Below are positions 13,895 through 25,533 of a DNA stretch of 64,000 bases, piece by piece; position 1 is the stretch's first letter, and each line of letters starts with the position of its first letter. Made by a program: the position numbers and the translations under genes. This stretch comes from Globodera rostochiensis (taxonomy: Eukaryota; Nematoda; Chromadorea; Rhabditida; Heteroderidae). The stretch is from NCBI GenBank assembly GCA_018350325.1, contig JAEVLN010000012.1, forward strand, positions 2,315,991 to 2,379,990, in the 5' to 3' direction. Below the pieces are notes generated by a model. It had not been told where the DNA came from, did no database searches, and saw nothing but the letters and a program-made list of their open reading frames with translations.

Positions 13895-14001
13895 GGGATG
13901 GCATTTTTAGTTATTTTATAACTATTTTTGCTTATGAGTTCAATTTTTACTATTTAATTAACTATTTATTTTGAGATTTTGTTAACTAAAAATGCCATCC
14001 C
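13895..14001. mobile_element. MITE-like element, 107 bp, with 19-bp perfect terminal inverted repeats
   Basis: Left end 13895-13913 begins GGGATGGCATTTTTAGTTA. Right end 13983-14001 is its exact reverse complement. The interior is almost pure A/T and continues as an imperfect hairpin. No coding capacity and no clear target-site duplication. It lies 118 bases downstream of the DM-gene stop codon. Confidence 0.7.
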
Positions 14002-14119
14002 AAGTGATTGATGGTAATGAATGAATTCATCGAAGTTAATTTGGTCTCGGTGTTGGCCCGGAGGGGATGCGGCGGAATGTTGAGTCATTCAGTCGTCGCC
14101 CAATCGGTGGGCAATTCCG

Positions 14120-17100
14120 TCAGAACACAAATGGGGGCGGCGTGGGGCCGTTTTTGTTTTGAGACGCCGCGGGCGTTTGATCACGCGGACTTGTGCCAAG
14201 CATATGCCGTTCCAATTGGCCGACAATGGCCACAAATTGGCGGAAGTGCGGGTCCGCCAGCCAATGGGACGCGTCCGGGGCCAACGCCAGCGTTTCCGTC
14301 AGACGAATCGGCGGCACCAAATCGCAGTCGGCGGCGGTCGACGAGCGCGGCGCCGCGGAGACGGACGGCGGCTGCTGGGAAAGCGCAAAGTTTGGAATGC
14401 CTGCGGGGGACAACAAATTGAATTAGCGGCATTCTGCAGCTGAACAGCCTCCTCACCAGCAGCAGTTTGGGTTGGCATGCCGAATGGACCGCCGTTCCCT
14501 TCTGGCACCGAATTTTGCCCACCGCCGAACACAAATGAAGGCCCAGAAGTTTGCTGAAGTTGTTTAAGCTGTTCGACAAGTTGAGTGAGTGGGTTGACTG
14601 CTGGAGGGGACAACAGCGGCTGATGGGTGGTGGTGAACGGGGCAAGCAACTGGACGAGCAGGGCAGGGTCGAGCTGGGACAGCAACGCCTGCAATTTGTG
14701 TGGTTCAAAATCAGAAATTTCTCAATGAATCGATCACCTGAATATGCTGATGCTGCTGAGGCTGTGTTTGTTGTTGGGTCCACTGACTTTGGTCTTGCTG
14801 CTGCTGTTGCTGCTGACCGGACATCATCAGCAACTGTCCGCTCCAACAATCCGCCGCTGCTACGGCCGGTGCTGTCGTCGTCATTATGTTCGCCACCGTA
14901 TTGGTGCTGCTGTTCATCGGCCCGTCTTCCGTCGATGCTACACCAAATTGACCGAACAAATTGAAAATGTTCTGCGGGAGCTGCTGTTGGCTGCTGACGT
15001 TGCTGGACGCGCTTGTCGAGATGGTCGAGGTGGGGGCGAAGTTGACTGGCACAGCTGACGATGAACTTTGTTGCTGAAGAAAGTGTCCTGTTTTGACTGC
15101 TCCTCCGTTAAGGGATTGACTGTTGTTGTGACCGCTGTTCAGCGTCAGAACGTTCTGTTGCAGCTCCAAGTTGTTGACCCTATTGTGGTCGTTTCTGTTG
15201 GGTGCTTTGGCGAACAGACACGCCGATTGTGTGTGCGATCGTGCCGATGCTTCGGATGAATATGTCGGCAACGCAAAGGGCAGTAGATGGAGTCCAGCCG
15301 GCACAATGGCTGTGTCGTCGCTGCCGGACACGCTGGCGTTGGTGAACAGTTCGACGAAGTTGCCGTCATAAGAGTTGGCACGTTTCGGGGAGGAGGCGGA
15401 ACGTTTGTCCTCGTCCTGTAATTGGCAAAATTTTGTCCTTTCTCTTTCTCTTAAAATGCCGCCAACTTTTTTAAATTATTCCGTTGGATTCATTTGCCCA
15501 AGGCTTAATGCCTTTCTGTTTCTGTCATTTGCACACAATGCCAAAAATGGTCAAAAAAGGGAGAGACAATTTTTGCCGTTTTGGGAACAGCGCGCGTGAC
15601 GGACGGACGGACGGACGGACATTTTATATCAATAAAAAGTTGTCCCCTTTTTGTGTGTACATTTAGAGTTTTGCGTCGTTTCCCCCACGAGCTTTTTGGC
15701 GTTTTATTCAAAACTCCCATGCCGTACAGTACACCCTGTTCTTACTGTACCCTCTTCTTACTGTACCCTCTTCTTACTGTACCCTCTTCTTACTGTACCC
15801 TCTTCTTACTGTACCCTCTTCTTACTGTACCCTCTTCTTACTGTACCCTCTTCTTACTGTACCCCTTTACTGTACCTCGGCTGTGCTGAAGCGTTTGCTG
15901 CCACCCCCGACACTGGCCAAATTACGCAAACTCAGCGTTTTATGTCCCAGAGAGGCGCCGTCATTGAAGTCTTCTGCCTGTTCCTCGGCAGCGCCGTGCC
16001 CGCCACTGCAGTCCCTCGCCCGCAGCAATTCGCCCGCCGACGCCGGAGGGGGGATTGGCAAACATTCGTCTTCTGAACAAAGCTAATGCTCGCGAGCATT
16101 TGTTGAGAACGGACCGCTGATGAACTTGGGGAAGACGCGCAGTCGCGTGTTCCCGTTCTTGAAGTGCACGGGCTTCAGCACCAACCCGCACTCGTTGGTG
16201 CGCGTTCGGTAACGGCGAATGATGGCATTGGCACGCAAACTCATCACATTTTTGCACTACAAATTGTGGGGGGTGGGGGGAGTCAGGTGCCAATGATTTT
16301 GTTGGCCAAACCGTTTTGCATGTGCAATTGTTGTAGGGACAGGAGGAGGCGTGCCCTTTCAACGCCCTTTGGAAGCCGTGCCCTTCGCACTTTCGGCAAA
16401 AACTGCAAATCGATCATTCTCAGAATCGGCGTTCCTTTAACTTACAGCGTTCGATTGGACTGCCCGCCACCCGCGGAAGCATTTCCCGCCGTCTGCGGCA
16501 CGCTGCCGCCGCTTTCCATGGCAATTGTGCCGTTTTGACCGGCGGTGCCCTCCTCCGCTACAATTGGGAAATGGTGCCGCCGCTCGTCCGGCGGAATAAG
16601 CACCGACAGTCGACGACCGCCTCCGCTCATTGTGAGCCTTTCCGCCGCCCCCTCGTCGGATGCCGAAGGGCCGCCGATAGAACAGAGCGCCTGCTCGACT
16701 TGCTGGATGATGCGCGCTTCCTAAAAGGGACGGTTTTGGTTAAAGAATGCCACGGCATTTGGACGAATGCCAAGGCAGGCGGCCCACCTTGTCCAGCTTT
16801 TCCACCTCGGCCACCGTCTGGTCGACGTCCGATGTGAGTACCTGTAGAAGAATGATGATGATTTACTGTCTGTTTGTCCGATCGCTTTGTGTTGTTCACC
16901 TGCGTCTCCACCATAATTTGAGTGCCCGCCGGCAGATCCACCGGCATGCAGACGGACTCCACCACCGGCACAGCAATGGTGGTCGCCTGCGTGGGAGAAG
17001 TGACAGTGCCGTCGCCGTTAGAGGCGGCGGCCGCAGAACACGTCGGGGAAGAAGCGTCAACGACTGCGAGCAGTTCAGCCGAGTCGCTGATGGCCAAAGA

Positions 17101-17208
17101 GTTGGGGGCTGACGAAGCGGCAGAAACGGCGCTGAAGTCAAAAGAATCAAAAAATGGACAAAAAGTCTTTTTATTAAAAGTTTTGCCAATTTCAACACAA
17201 ATAGACAC
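14120..17208 (-). CDS. DM-domain (doublesex/mab-3 family) transcription factor with Gln-rich tail
   Basis: Zinc-module DNA-binding regulator of the family controlling sexual differentiation and sex-specific neurons. Exons on the minus strand: 17131-16900, 16841-16788, 16720-16446, 16402-16312, 16256-16115, 16072-15876, 15415-14738, 14688-14457, 14400-14120; the most 5' exon is not located. The DM module is split by two introns and reads [27 protein letters not shown], then [19 protein letters not shown], giving CxxC, two His, the single C, CxCxxC and the basic recognition helix. Before it lies an acidic/Ser-rich region and a helical segment ([20 protein letters not shown], about 16815-16695). 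After it come a Ser/Asn/Gln-rich region with a seven-Gln run and a Leu/Gln helix ([13 protein letters not shown]). C-terminal residues are TPPPFVF. The identified exons sum to about 727 residues. Which DM paralogue this is I cannot say. Confidence 0.85.
15733..15867. repeat. Tandem repeat, 16-bp unit, in a DM-gene intron
   Basis: About eight near-identical copies of the unit TTCTTACTGTACCCTC. It sits inside the 460-bp intron 15416-15875, next to the donor, so on the transcribed strand the intron begins with repeated GTACAGTAAGAAG-like words that each resemble a splice donor. Confidence 0.85.
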
Positions 17209-17518
17209 TTTCCTATTCCAAGCAATGGCATCTAATTTATATTTTTTAGAAATTGTAGCCGACTGAAGTTATTGCCAATTATAGCCCCGAGGGAAATTGT
17301 TTTGGCGAATGCGCGGCGACTTTCATCGCCGCGGGGCATTCTTTTATAGCGCCACGGCATAAGCCAATCTTTACTCCCCCCCCCCGGGGTAATTATTGGC
17401 ACGAAGTTGCAAAAATGGAAATTGGGCCCCCAACTACAAATGATCTCCCCCCAATTGGTCACCCGCCGGCCGGGGGAAGCATTTCTTTTTTTGGAGGTAT
17501 CAAACGAACAAATTGGCG

Positions 17519-17610
17519 GGAATGGGGGGGGGGGAATTCGCCGGGGGGGGGGGAATTCGCCGGGGGGGGATATTCGCCGGGGGGGGGATATTCGCCGGGG
17601 GGGGGGGAAG
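17519..17610. repeat. G-run tandem repeat (poly-G plus AATTCGCC or ATATTCGCC)
   Basis: Four successive units of eight to ten G followed by AATTCGCC or ATATTCGCC. A second array of related make-up at 18000-18075 uses poly-G plus TGGCCGGACATTAGCC-like spacers. Each array holds four or more G-tracts, a layout able to form G-quadruplexes. Confidence 0.8.
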
Positions 17611-20600
17611 TGTCAAAATGATACTAAAAATTTTGTCCAATCTTATTTGGTCACTTTTAATTTTATTTCCAAATCCTTTTTAATTAATTTCGTCGTAAAA
17701 TGTCTTATCATTATTTTAAGTGGGAGATTAAAATAAACAAAACGACGGCATTTCCTTTCACATTTAAAAATTGCTTTGCAAAAGAGGGAATGCCCCCGCG
17801 GGGTATTACTTCGCCCCCGGGGGTCGTCCGCGTGTTTCGGATTAGCCACGAGTTCCGGTGATGTCCGTCCCTGTTGGCACGTGAAACAAACACTTGCCAA
17901 AATGGTGGAAAATGCCGCAGAAAAATGTTCGGTATCCCCTGGGGGTATTCCGGTGTAAATCCTTATCCGGCACCGGTTTTGCCGGGTGTCAAGGAACGGC
18001 GGGGGGGGGGGACCGGGGTGGCCGGACATTAGCCGGGGGGGGGGTGGCTGGACATTAGCCGGGGGGGGGTGGCCGGGTGGCCGGACATTAGCTGCCGCTC
18101 TTCCCGCCAAATTTAAAGTGCCAAACTCACTTCATTCGCATTGTTTGGAGTGTGTGACGACCAACGGAAGGAAGTCAAAGTCGGTGAGTTGGTTGAATTG
18201 GTCGGACGGTGAATGAATGAATGAATATGTCGCAGATTAAATTTGTTTGCTACAAAAATGGGGAGTCAATCTGTCGTCGGTGGTTCGGCTTTGGCACTCC
18301 GCGTAAATAATCCAGAAAGCCCCCGAGGGGAGGGGGAGGGATGTTCAAAAAAAAGGGATGAATAGTGAAAGGAAACAGTCACAGAAAGAGGGCGTTGAAC
18401 ACCTCCGACATATTGGAGACGTACACAGACATTTCCCCATTCACACTTTTGCTTTGCTTTGTTTTGCGTCGCATTTTACGGCCTTCCACCACCGCCCGCG
18501 TCTCGTCCAAAACGCCAACGGGGACGGAAGGAAGTGAAATGAATTGGGGGGGGGGGGGGGGGGGCGGTGGAATGATTGTAATTGGTGTTGTGGTGGTAAT
18601 GATGATGATAATGATTATGAGAGTGGGGGAGGGGGGGAGATGATCAGCCGAACAAACAACGGCGGGTGGGGGGGGGGAGGAACTTTTTGGTTAACTTTAC
18701 AACGCATCGGAAAATTGCCCCCTAAGGGGTTTTGACTGACGACGAATCTTTGGGGGGGGGGGGGAAACACATCGTAAAACGAAACACAAAATGTAACGGA
18801 GAACGGAATTTGCGAAGAAAATTTTGGATTTTATTCGGTGGAATAAAAGTTGCAAAAGTCACTTCCGACAATTTGGAAAGCTGAAAGTATTTTTGATAAG
18901 TTCGAATCGATAAAACGCAAATTAATTACAAATGAATGAGTGGACGCCCCCCCCCCACCCCCCCCCCCTAATCCTCTAATTCTAGGGGTCCCAGGGATTC
19001 GAATTTGGGGATGCTCTTCCCTCCTCCCCCCCAAAATCCGGTCAATCAGTCGGCTCCCTTTATTTTCCGTGTTTCTCCTCTCCCTCCCCCCCCCTCCGAA
19101 TCGTTCGCCTCCCGCCTTGCCCCCTCTTGTCCGTTCGATCAGTCGGCTCCCCCCCCCCCGCCCCTCTCATCCCTCCAATCTTTCGGGGACGAACGAATTC
19201 GGTGATTCTCCCCCCCCCCCCCCCCGCTGCCTAAAACTCGTTTTCTTTGATCATTGCATTTGGGTTCACTCTGTCCTCTCGAATTTATAGGGGAGCAAAT
19301 GCTAAACGCCGACGTCACAATGCTCGAGAAAATTTGTGAAGATTTCCTAAGGTCATCAAAAAGTCAGGGGTCGGAGAGAGGGAGGCAAGGTCAAATAACA
19401 TTTAGAGAATTGTTTTTCGCGACTTATTAATGATCGAATTGAGTGCCTTCCCCCGAGGGGCCAATGAAACGGCTTCCGTACAAAATAAGTCAAAATTTTA
19501 GGATTCCGGAATATGCAAATTCGGCGAGGATTGGTCAAAGATGGAGGGAAATGGGAATTATTATCGAAATGAAATTTTGGGTGATCAAATGAACGATCGG
19601 GCGGGATGAGTCCGTCCGGTGATCTGCTGGCCTCGGGGACGGTTTGGGATGAGAGAATGAAAGTCGATGGTTAAGTTAAGTTAAGTTAAGAAGTGTTGTT
19701 TTCCACTCGTCCACCATTCTGCCACTGATCGATGTCCATCGCCGCCCGCCATTTTGGGCGCGAACCTTTCGTTGCTTTGGGGGGTGATTGGACGCGGCGC
19801 CGGGGGGGGGGGGCGGCGGCGATTGCACTCCGTCGGCTGTAATCGGCGGGGTACGCGTGCACTCGACCAGCACAATCCATCATCGCATCATCGACCATTC
19901 GCCGCCATGATATTTATTATATTCGCCTCGTCATCGCCGCCCGCCCGCCCGTCTTCGTTCGTTCGTTCGTTTGGTTCATCTCCCGCCCCTCCCCCCCCCC
20001 CCCCTTATCATCCCATGGAAAAGTCTTTCGAAAGTGTGCGAAAAATCGCCGCAAAATAATTTCTGATGATCATTCGTTTCATTTGTACGACGGCCGATGT
20101 TTGTTTGTACTTCAGAAAGTAAATTGGAGTTGGGACTGACAAATTGGAGTTGGGCTTTGTTCATAGTACACCTTGAACAGTTGTTGATCGGCGGTGAGTC
20201 GATGGAAAATCAAGGCGTATCAGAACAGCGATGGAAAGAGATTACTCTGATCAGCAATTGTGAAATTACTCTGATCAGCGAATTATTTTGGTCAGTAATT
20301 AATTTCTACTAACTTTTCATTCCCAATTAAAGCCAATTCAAATTCATTATTCATTTAAAATTTGGCCGCGGTAATTAATTGTTTTGATGAATATTTGTCG
20401 CAATTCCATGTAAATTCAGTCGTTCCAATCAAAGAATATTGCACGTCTCGGGCCTCTGAGTGGCGAACATACACAACCTGACATTGGCAATGTTAAAAGA
20501 AGCATTTGGGACGGGTTTTTAGACTGGTAAAACAAAAAATAGATAAATTCAATTGTATTGTTGGGATGAATCGGATCTCGAAGAATGCCGAAGCATTCGG

Positions 20601-20629
20601 CTGACTTTGTCTTGCCCTAATAAATGGAG

Positions 20630-20722
20630 CTTTCGGCGACTTCAAAGGGTTCCCTTGGCACTTTCGGCGACTTCAAAGGGTTCCCTTGGCACTTTCGGCG
20701 ACTTCAAAGGGTTCCCTTTGCC
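20630..20722. repeat. Three-copy tandem repeat, 31-bp unit
   Basis: Three copies of a 31-base unit containing TTCAAAGGGTTCCCTT and CACTTTCGGCGA, ending 18 bases beyond the stop codon of the adjacent minus-strand gene. It would therefore lie in that gene's 3' UTR. Confidence 0.85.
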
Positions 20723-20739
20723 CGTCCGCCCGCCGTCCC

Positions 20740-21210
20740 TTACAATCGATCGTAGGTGGCGCGTTGGCGACTTTGAATGGTCCGTTCGTCGCGTCGATTC
20801 TCCGCCAATTTTTCTCTGAGTAGACGTGCTCCGAACATCATTTTGGAGGAGGGAAACTGAACTCGGAATTTGAATTAAAATCACACAAATCGTAACAACA
20901 ACAAAAAAGTTTTTTGAAACGAACTTCTTAAAAATTCAAAATGAATGAATTACGGTAAGGGACCGACCGTTCGAATGCCGACAAATGCGCGTTGAGCTGC
21001 TGGAAAGCCGAAATAATCAGCAAATGGGCCGTCTGAAAGCGACCGTTTGATAAGCGGCGGCGGTTGGGGCGCGGAGGGACGGGCCGATACGGCGGAGGGG
21101 GCGGGAAGGAGAAGGGCGAGCAGTAACAGAAACAAAACCGAAAGGACGGAGGCGGAACAATGCGCCATTTTCTTTGGGGTCAAGGCGGCCATCTGAAACG
21201 GGAAAAGCAT
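20740..21210 (-). CDS. Small secreted protein or neuropeptide-like precursor, two exons
   Basis: Exon 1 is 21210-20968 (alternative starts at 21192 and 21168) and exon 2 is 20856-20740; both join in phase 0. From the third Met the protein is about 105 residues. A strong signal peptide comes first (polar MAHCSAS, then VLFLLLLALLLPAPSA), followed by a Pro-rich spacer and a Lys-Arg pair (PPLIKR). The mature part starts SLSDGPFADYFGFPAAQRAF and ends in a basic helical tail (LLREKLAENRRDERTIQ, ending TYDRL). The dibasic site after a short propeptide fits a processed peptide hormone, but I do not recognise the family; a secreted effector is an equally open reading. Both exons are low in homopolymers, unlike the surrounding DNA, which supports coding. 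Confidence 0.6.
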
Positions 21211-22637
21211 TGCTTTTCCCTCAAACGATCCGTGGGCATTGTAAAAGCTGTAGACAATGAATGAATGGCATTTTAGCGCAAATTAAATGCAATTGTCGGG
21301 CAAAGGACGCAATTGACGCCCGGGGGGGGGGCATTCAGATTCAATTTGGGACATCAAAACAGCAAAAGCGGGGGAGGAAAGTCTCGGGAATTTGAGGGGT
21401 ATTTTTGAATTTGTTCACAAATTGTGATTAATAAAAAAAAATTTAGTTAAGCACTTTCGAATTTGCCAAAAAAAAAGAAGAAAATGTTACAAAAATGCCG
21501 CAGACTTTCTCGGGAATTTGATGAATGCTTTGGAATGTTTGAGGAGTAATTTAAAAAATGCGTCCGGAAACATTTTACGCACTCAGCCGACAATTACGCG
21601 GGGGGACAAAATGGCCACAAAATGTGCCAAAAAGCGTAAAGACCGACCGCCGGAGGGGCCGTGCCGTAACCCCCCAAAGTCACGGCGCTTTCCCTTACAA
21701 ATTAGCCGAATAGAAAATGGCGCCATTTTTGGAATTGGGCCGCCTTTTGTTCTTTTGGAAAGTCAAATTCCTTAAATAAATTGAACAGAAATATTTTGCT
21801 GCCCCCCCCCTTTTGCCATGAAATGATTATTCGTGCATTTTGTTGGCACTTTTAAATGCCTTTGCTAAAAGCGCACTGATTGCTCCCGACGATCCAAAAA
21901 AAGTTCAAAAGGACCGTCAAAGAAAGGCATGCCTTAGAAACAGTGCCGGAATGACTTGCAGCCCCTCTCGCCGCCTTCCATTAATACGCTTTTCGGGTCG
22001 ATGACGGCACGGCATTCGACTCGCTCCCAGCAACCCGGGCTTCTTCTTCCGATGGTTTGCGCCAAACCTTGCTCAACAACCATAACGAGGTGATCGGAGA
22101 GGTGCAACTATTGGGCGTTCAGCGTCCACGCGCATCTCCCGCTAAGACTCCCCCGAGGGGAGAAACACCGTGACGCTGGCGGCGTCCTTCACCCGGGCGG
22201 ATACTGAAGTGGCACAAGTCAGCACTAACACTTTTGAATACATTTCATTCATTTTTGCATTTGAAAGTATTTTTTTGATTGTGTCTCACTTTATGGAATT
22301 TGCACAAAAGTCGGATTAAAAGACCCCCCCCCCCCGGGGGGGAGGAAACGACCCCCCCTCCCCCCGGGGAGGAAACGACCCCTCCCCCCCCCCCGGGGAG
22401 GAAACGACCCCCCCCCCCGGTGAGGAAACGACCCCCCCCCCCATTATATTTCCCTGACAATGCGTCAGTCCGTCCATTCCCAGTGGGGATAATCCCTCCC
22501 CGAAATCCATAAATGACCCAAATTTGGGCTCATATCCCCCCACAACTCATTTGTCGTTCAGTCATTCGTTCTGTCAAAATCAAATTTTGTTTATTTTCCA
22601 AAACATTTTCCTACAGTATACCCTCAACTCCCAACAA
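21211..22637. other. Intergenic region with C-run tandem repeat
   Basis: No gene recognised. It contains a G-run at 21322-21330, the decamer CCCCGAGGGG at 22151 and a tandem repeat of GAGGAAACGA plus C-run units at 22323-22442. The ORF 21518-21775 has no family motif and is not called. Confidence 0.5.
22323..22442. repeat. C-run tandem repeat (GAGGAAACGA plus poly-C)
   Basis: Four to five units of about 27 bases, each GGGGAGGAAACGA followed by 7-12 C. On the opposite strand it is a series of G-tracts. It lies about 200 bases upstream of the next gene's start codon. Confidence 0.8.
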
Positions 22638-25533
22638 ATGGAATACAGTACACTATGCTCGGACAGGGCCCGCTGTTGTCGGCTGATTTTGCTCCTTTTG
22701 GTCGCGCTTCAAATGGTCCGTTTTGGGGCAAATTTGCGAATTGCGATTTAATTTTTGGACTATTTAAGGACCACCAAAATAAAATTGCATAAATTATGCG
22801 TTTATTATGAAAGTGCGGGAAAATTAAACCACAAAAGGTCAAAAGTAAAAAGTCTGTGCGCGACCGTTTATTGGAAATTCGCGGCATTTGTCTCTCTCCG
22901 CGTTTAAAAGTGCCCTTTCCTTCGAAGGCAAATGAATGTGCCATTGTTTGTGCTCATCTCAAAGGATAGACAATGGCACCCATTTAAGAAAATGACTTTA
23001 ATTGCCTTAGCGGCTAAAGCTTTTATGCGAAATTGGCCATTTAACAGCTTTTTGTGGTCACTGAGCGCGTCACTTTGGACGAACCGATGCCAAAAGTCAG
23101 TGCCCAATACGACTATTTTGGGAGCAGATTGTCTTCCCAACCACCGGTTGGATTCGCTTTTAACGGAAACTTGCACTTTTTTAAAATTAAGCAAAGTTAC
23201 GGAGCCGGAGGATATGGAGGAGTTGCCGGAGGGGACAGTGAGTTGGGTGATGGACAGAGAGAAACGTCGTCCCCCCGGGGGTCAGGACGGGATGGGTCTG
23301 ATATAGCAAAAATGCACTCAGACCGTTCACCCAAATGCCTTCTTTTCTTCGGAGAATGGGAAAAATGGGACGGGACGCACTTTTTGATCGATCGGGAAGA
23401 GTTGTGGTGATGATTTAGTGGTCAACTTCGACTTCCAATGCCGATGCCAGGCCAAGTCGGCGCTGGCCCGAACACTGAGCACGCCTCTGACAGACTCCAC
23501 CCAGGCGACACAACAGCACATCCAGCAGGTCGTCCCTCCCCCACGGGGTTTTGTCCAATATTACCAATGAATCGTCCCTCCCCCACGGGGTTTTGTCCAA
23601 TATTACCAATGAATCGTCCCTCCCCCACGGGGTTTTGTCCAATATTACCAATGAATCGTCCCTCCCCTACGGGGTTTTGTCCAATATTACCAATGAATCG
23701 TACCTCCCCCACGGGGTTTTGTCCAATATTACCAATGAATCGTCCCTCCCCTACGGGGTTTTGTCCAATATTACCAATGAATCGTCCCTCCCCTACGGGG
23801 TTTTGTCCAATATTACCAATGAATCGTCCCTCCCCCACGGGGTTTTGTCCAATATTACCAATGAATCGTCCCTCCCCCACGGGGTTTTGTCCAATATTAC
23901 CAATGAATCGTCCCTCCCCCACGGGGTTTTGTCCAATATTACCAATGAATCGTCCCTCCCCTACGGGGTTTTGTCCAATATTACCAATGAATCGTCCCTC
24001 CCCCACGGGGTTTTGTCCAATATTACCAATGAATCGTCCCTCCCCCACGGGGTTTTGTCCAATATTACCAATGAATCGTCCCTCCCCCACGGGGTTTTGT
24101 CCAATATTACCAATGAATCGTCCCTCCCCTACGGGGTTTTGTCCAATATTACCAATGAATCGTCCCTCCCCCACGGGGTTTTGTCCAATATTACCAATGA
24201 ATCGTCCCTCCCCCACGGGGTTTTGTCCAATATTACCAATGAATCGTCCCTCCCCCACGGGGTTTTGTCCAATATTACCAATGAATCGTCCCTCCCCCAC
24301 GGGGTTTTGTCCAATATTACCAATGAATCGTCCCTCCCCTACGGGGTTTTGTCCAATATTACCAATGAATCGTCCCTCCCCCACGGGGTTTTGTCCAATA
24401 TTACCAATGAATCGTCCCTCCCCCACGGGGTTTTGTCCAATATTACCAATGAATCGTCCCTCCCCCACGGGGTTTTGTCCAATATTACCAATGAATCGTC
24501 CCTCCCCCACGGGGTTTTGTCCAATATTACCAATGAATCGTCCCTCCCCCACGGGGTTTTGTCCAATATTACCAATGAATCGTCCCTCCCCCACGGGGTT
24601 TTGTCCAATATTACCAATAATCGTCCCTCCCCCACGGGGTTTTGTCCGATATTACCAATAAATCGTCCTCCCCCACGGGGTTTTGTCCGATAAAACCAAT
24701 TTTTTGTCCGATATTACCAATAAATCGTCCTCCCCCACGGGGTTTTGTCCGATATTACCAATAAATATCGTCCTCCCCCACGGGGTTTTGTCCGATATTA
24801 CCAATAAATCGTCCTCCCCCACGGGGTTTTGTCCGATATTACCAATAAATCGTCCTCCCCCACGGGGTTTTGTCCGATATTACCAATAAATCGTCCTCCC
24901 CCACGGGGTTTTGTCCGATATTACCAATAAATCGTCCTCCCCCACGGGGTTTTGTCCGATATTACCAATAAATCGTCCTCCCCCACGGGGTTTTGTCCGA
25001 TATTACCAATGAATCGTCCCTCCCCCACGGGGTTTTGTCCAATATTACCAATATACTCCCCCGCCCCATACAGCTCCAAGAACAAGTGCGCAAACTGCAG
25101 GAGCAGGTCAACCGTTCTCAGCAAGGCAAATCGGCTTTCGAACAATTCGGTCGATTATTTTGTGTCAGATTAATTAACTGCGCGTTTTGTGCAGCCCAAG
25201 TGTTGTCGCTGGCGGACGGGTTGGATTGTAACTGTTCCGGCGCGTCCACACCGTGGATGGGATGGCCCAGCGGCGTCATCGGAAGTTTGAAAAACATTTA
25301 AATTGCAAAAGAAAAATATTTTCTTTTTTTTTGGCATTAACGGCGGCGGCGGCTTTCCGCCCCGGGGCAGCAGCGGCGTTCCGTTGAACGGAGGCGGGCA
25401 ATTTGGCGGCGGAGTAATGCCACGAATGCCGCCGATGGGCGGCGGATTTGGCACCGGGCAACCCTTTGGCGGCATCGGACAAACTTTTGGAGGTGGCCAA
25501 ATGTACGGGCCAATGGGCCTCAGAAGGATTTGA
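22638..25533 (+). CDS. Unrecognised secreted or membrane protein with coiled coil and Gly-rich C-terminus
   Basis: Exons that stay in frame: 22638-22715, 23048-23146, 23192-23237, 23419-23528, 25074-25149, then 25195 onward with the last junction uncertain and a stop at 25533. The N-terminus is basic then hydrophobic (RLILLLLVALQMLFVVT), a signal peptide or type II anchor. Next come a short Gly stretch, a Cys-pair segment (FDFQCRCQAKS) and a heptad-like coiled coil running across intron 4 (QQHIQQ to LQEQVRKLQEQV). A second Cys pair (GLDCNCSG) and a Gly/Met/Pro-rich tail (GGGFGTGQPFGG, ending GPMGLRRI) follow. Intron 4 (23529-25073) is almost wholly a minisatellite. I do not recognise the family; the make-up would suit a cuticle or extracellular-matrix component, which is inference. 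Confidence 0.55.
23529..25060. repeat. Minisatellite array of about 36 copies of a 41/42-bp unit, inside an intron
   Basis: Units contain CCCC(A/T)ACGGGG, then TTTTGTCCAATATTACCAA. The first 26 or so units are 42 bp and end AATGAAT; units from about 24610 to 25000 are 41 bp with TCCGATATTACCAATAAA; the last reverts to the first type. Within the 42-bp block, variants alternate only at CCCCCACGGGG versus CCCCTACGGGG. Because 42 is a multiple of three, long ORFs appear on both strands, but exons on each side splice in frame across the array, so I treat it as non-coding. Confidence 0.9.

Larger units (their letters stand above)
17209..20739. other. Low-complexity G/C-run region between the DM gene and the secreted-protein gene
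   Basis: About 3.5 kb. It contains G-rich tandem units (17519-17610, 18000-18075), long G or C runs (for example 18545-18563, 18950-18968, 19208-19225, 19801-19812, 19991-20004) and the decamer CCCCGAGGGG at 18321 and 19451. The 5' end of the DM gene may lie in 17209-17500. ORFs in this stretch are Gly- or Pro-rich shadows of the homopolymers. Confidence 0.5.

Noticed and set aside
23422..24693. Long repeat-protein ORFs (380-407 codons) on both strands
   Set aside because: Artefact of a 42-bp tandem unit, a multiple of three without stops. Flanking exons splice in frame across it, and both strands read open equally.
23529..25060. CRISPR-like array
   Set aside because: Units are contiguous without unique spacers and lie in a eukaryotic intron; this is a minisatellite.
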